Below, one piece after another: positions 12,238-13,461 of a stretch of 13,461 bases of DNA; within the stretch, counting starts at the first letter, position 1; every line of letters begins with the position of its first letter. Made by a program: the position numbers and the translations under genes. The notes beneath the pieces are model-generated. The model ran no database searches, was not told the DNA's origin, and saw only the letters and a program-made list of their open reading frames with translations. Source of the DNA: CAZHPA01 sp964533945 (GTDB taxonomy: Bacteria; Bacillota; Clostridia; Lachnospirales; WRBF01); assembly GCA_964533945.1 (NCBI GenBank), contig CAZHPA010000045.1:1-13461 (forward strand), read 5' to 3'.

Positions 12238-13302
12238 ATGAAGTTTATAATATCATTGTTGCTGCTTTTAATAATAGCAGGTTTATCATTTAACATTACA
12301 TTATTGCTAAAAGCTAATAATAAAAACAACCCAAAATTAAATACATCGTTTTCAAAAAATATAACATTTAAAATTGAAAAATCAGCCAAAAACAAAGAAG
12401 CAGAAAACGTTGTTTTTCATGTATATGTTGACAACAAACTTGCACAAAGCTTTCAAATATATGAACAAGCTTTAGAGTTTGCAAAATCAAACGTACGCTC
12501 ATATATTCGTCGTCATGATTCATACGATTGGCTTTGGGACAACTTTCCTCCGTTTATTGTTTTTACAAAAACTACAAAAAAAGATTATATTGAATTTAAC
12601 ACATATTTAGAAGCGGTTTCATTTGCACGCACTCAAGAACAAGCTTCTATATACTATCGCAAAAATCATGCGCTTGTTTTCACAAATGCAGACGAGCTGC
12701 AAAAAAGCCATAAAATTCAAGATGTTCCTCAAATTTATCAATTGCCTGAACTGGCTAGGGGCTGCGAGGTGACAAGCCTTGCAATGCTTTTGCAATACAA
12801 AGGAATTAATGTTTCAAAAATGACATTGGCAGATGAAGTTGCAAAAGATAATACGCCATACTCTGTTAAAGACGGCAAAATTTATTTCGGAAACCCAAAT
12901 ATCGGCTTTGTTGGCGATATGAAAAGCACTTCAAACCAAGGTTATGGCGTGTATCGTATTCCAATTTTCAACCTTTTAAGCAAATACGCCGAAAAAGGCG
13001 CAATTGACATCTCGGGTTGTGAGTTTGAAGATGGGGTTTTATTTTTTGTTGGCATGGATTGTCCTGTTTGGGTAATTACAAATGTAACATATAATGAACT
13101 GCCAGAATCTGAGTTTCAAACTTGGATAACAACCGAAGGCGATATTAAAGTTACGCTTAAAGAACATGCTGTTTTAATTACAGGGTTTGATGAAAACTTT
13201 GTATACTTCAACGACCCTTTGGGTAACAAAAATTACGCAGAAAAAGAAGGCTTTGTTAAAGCTTGGGTTCAAATGGGCAAACAAGCTGTAACTATATCGT
13301 AG
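12238..13302 (+). CDS. Membrane-anchored C39-like cysteine peptidase
   Basis: A 354-residue protein. Residues 2-24 are a hydrophobic segment after an initial lysine, without a lipobox and with no clear cleavage site, so probably an N-terminal anchor with the rest outside the cell. Residues about 40-155 hold two similar stretches, FQIYEQALEFAKSN and FNTYLEAVSFARTQ, suggesting a duplicated small module. From about 160 the sequence fits the Peptidase_C39_2 family: VPQIYQLPELARGCEVTSLA with the presumed catalytic Cys at 176, HAVLITGFDE with His at 310, and YFNDPLG with Asp at 326. Substrate unknown. A TTG at 12232 in frame would add two residues, but AAGAGGT (12224-12230) fits the ATG at 12238 (7 bases). 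The gene ends directly at the rnpB promoter. Confidence 0.85.
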   Translation: MKFIISLLLLLIIAGLSFNITLLLKANNKNNPKLNTSFSKNITFKIEKSAKNKEAENVVFHVYVDNKLAQSFQIYEQALEFAKSNVRSYIRRHDSYDWLWDNFPPFIVFTKTTKKDYIEFNTYLEAVSFARTQEQASIYYRKNHALVFTNADELQKSHKIQDVPQIYQLPELARGCEVTSLAMLLQYKGINVSKMTLADEVAKDNTPYSVKDGKIYFGNPNIGFVGDMKSTSNQGYGVYRIPIFNLLSKYAEKGAIDISGCEFEDGVLFFVGMDCPVWVITNVTYNELPESEFQTWITTEGDIKVTLKEHAVLITGFDENFVYFNDPLGNKNYAEKEGFVKAWVQMGKQAVTIS

Positions 13303-13331
13303 TTGACAATGTTAAGTGTTAATGATACAAT
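13303..13331 (+). promoter_or_regulatory. Strong promoter of rnpB
   Basis: TTGACA (13303-13308), a 17-bp spacer and TACAAT (13326-13331), preceded by TGA, which makes an extended -10. The -35 box begins immediately after the peptidase stop codon. Start point near 13338. Confidence 0.85.
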
Positions 13332-13337
13332 AAATAG

Positions 13338-13461
13338 TGTTGAGTAAGCCAGACAATCGCATAATTTGGTTAATTATGAGGAAAGTCCGAGCATCGCAGG
13401 GCAAAGTGCCGGATAACACCCGGTGGAGGCGACTCTAAGGAAAGTGCAACAGAAATAAACC
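13338..13461 (+). ncRNA. rnpB: RNase P RNA, 5' part, cut by the window end
   Basis: This is the catalytic RNA that removes tRNA leaders. The conserved block GAGGAAAGTCCGAGC (13379-13393) is the universal CR-I region, and GTGCCGGATAACACCCGG plus AGTGCAACAGAAA near the end match the usual order of later elements. The overall layout, with GGGCAAAGTGCC shortly after CR-I, resembles ancestral type A RNA rather than the Bacillus type B. Only about 124 bases are inside the window; the rest continues past 13461. The exact 5' end is set from the promoter and is accurate to a few bases. Confidence 0.92.

Overview
The window looks like chromosomal DNA from a low-GC Gram-positive anaerobe of the class Clostridia. 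The reasons are AT-rich sequence, strong AGGAGG-type ribosome binding sites, sigma-A promoters of the TTGACA/TATAAT type, a type A-like RNase P RNA start, and a small protein resembling a family I know from Clostridia. I cannot name a genus.

Positions 66-8951 form a pterin-metal cofactor (molybdenum or tungsten cofactor) locus with two divergent arms. The minus arm (119-1299) holds a MoeB/ThiF-like adenylating enzyme and MogA. The plus arm begins with a Moco/Tuco-type riboswitch (about 1406-1510) and an intrinsic terminator (1589-1623). It continues as a tightly packed operon: tupA-tupB-tupC (tungstate ABC importer), moeA, a second MoeA fused to a periplasmic-binding-protein-like domain, moaA, and a MoaC-MOSC fusion. 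A bidirectional hairpin terminator (8924-8951) closes it. Together the genes import the oxyanion, make precursor Z from GTP (MoaA, MoaC), activate molybdopterin (MogA) and insert the metal (two MoeA proteins). MoaD and MoaE, needed for the dithiolene step, are not in the window. The tungstate-type importer and the compact aptamer point to tungsten rather than molybdenum, but this is inference.

The rest (8973-13461) is ordinary chromosome: a conserved TIM-barrel protein of unknown function (minus strand), the ribosome-associated GTPase HflX, a small DUF6514-like protein, a YigZ/IMPACT protein, a membrane-anchored C39-like peptidase, and the 5' part of the RNase P RNA gene, cut by the window end.

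The observations most worth a second look are: (1) an exact 8-nt complementarity between the 3' edge of the aptamer and the terminator stem, which gives a specific antitermination model; (2) hflX has no ATG, GTG or TTG start for its conserved N-terminus and appears to start at AUA, right after a strong ribosome binding site; (3) a MoeA pair, one fused to a ligand-binding domain, and a MoaC-MOSC fusion sit in one operon behind that riboswitch. I see no CRISPR array, transposase, tRNA or rRNA gene. I did not find a clearly new system; the novelty here is in regulation and domain fusions.
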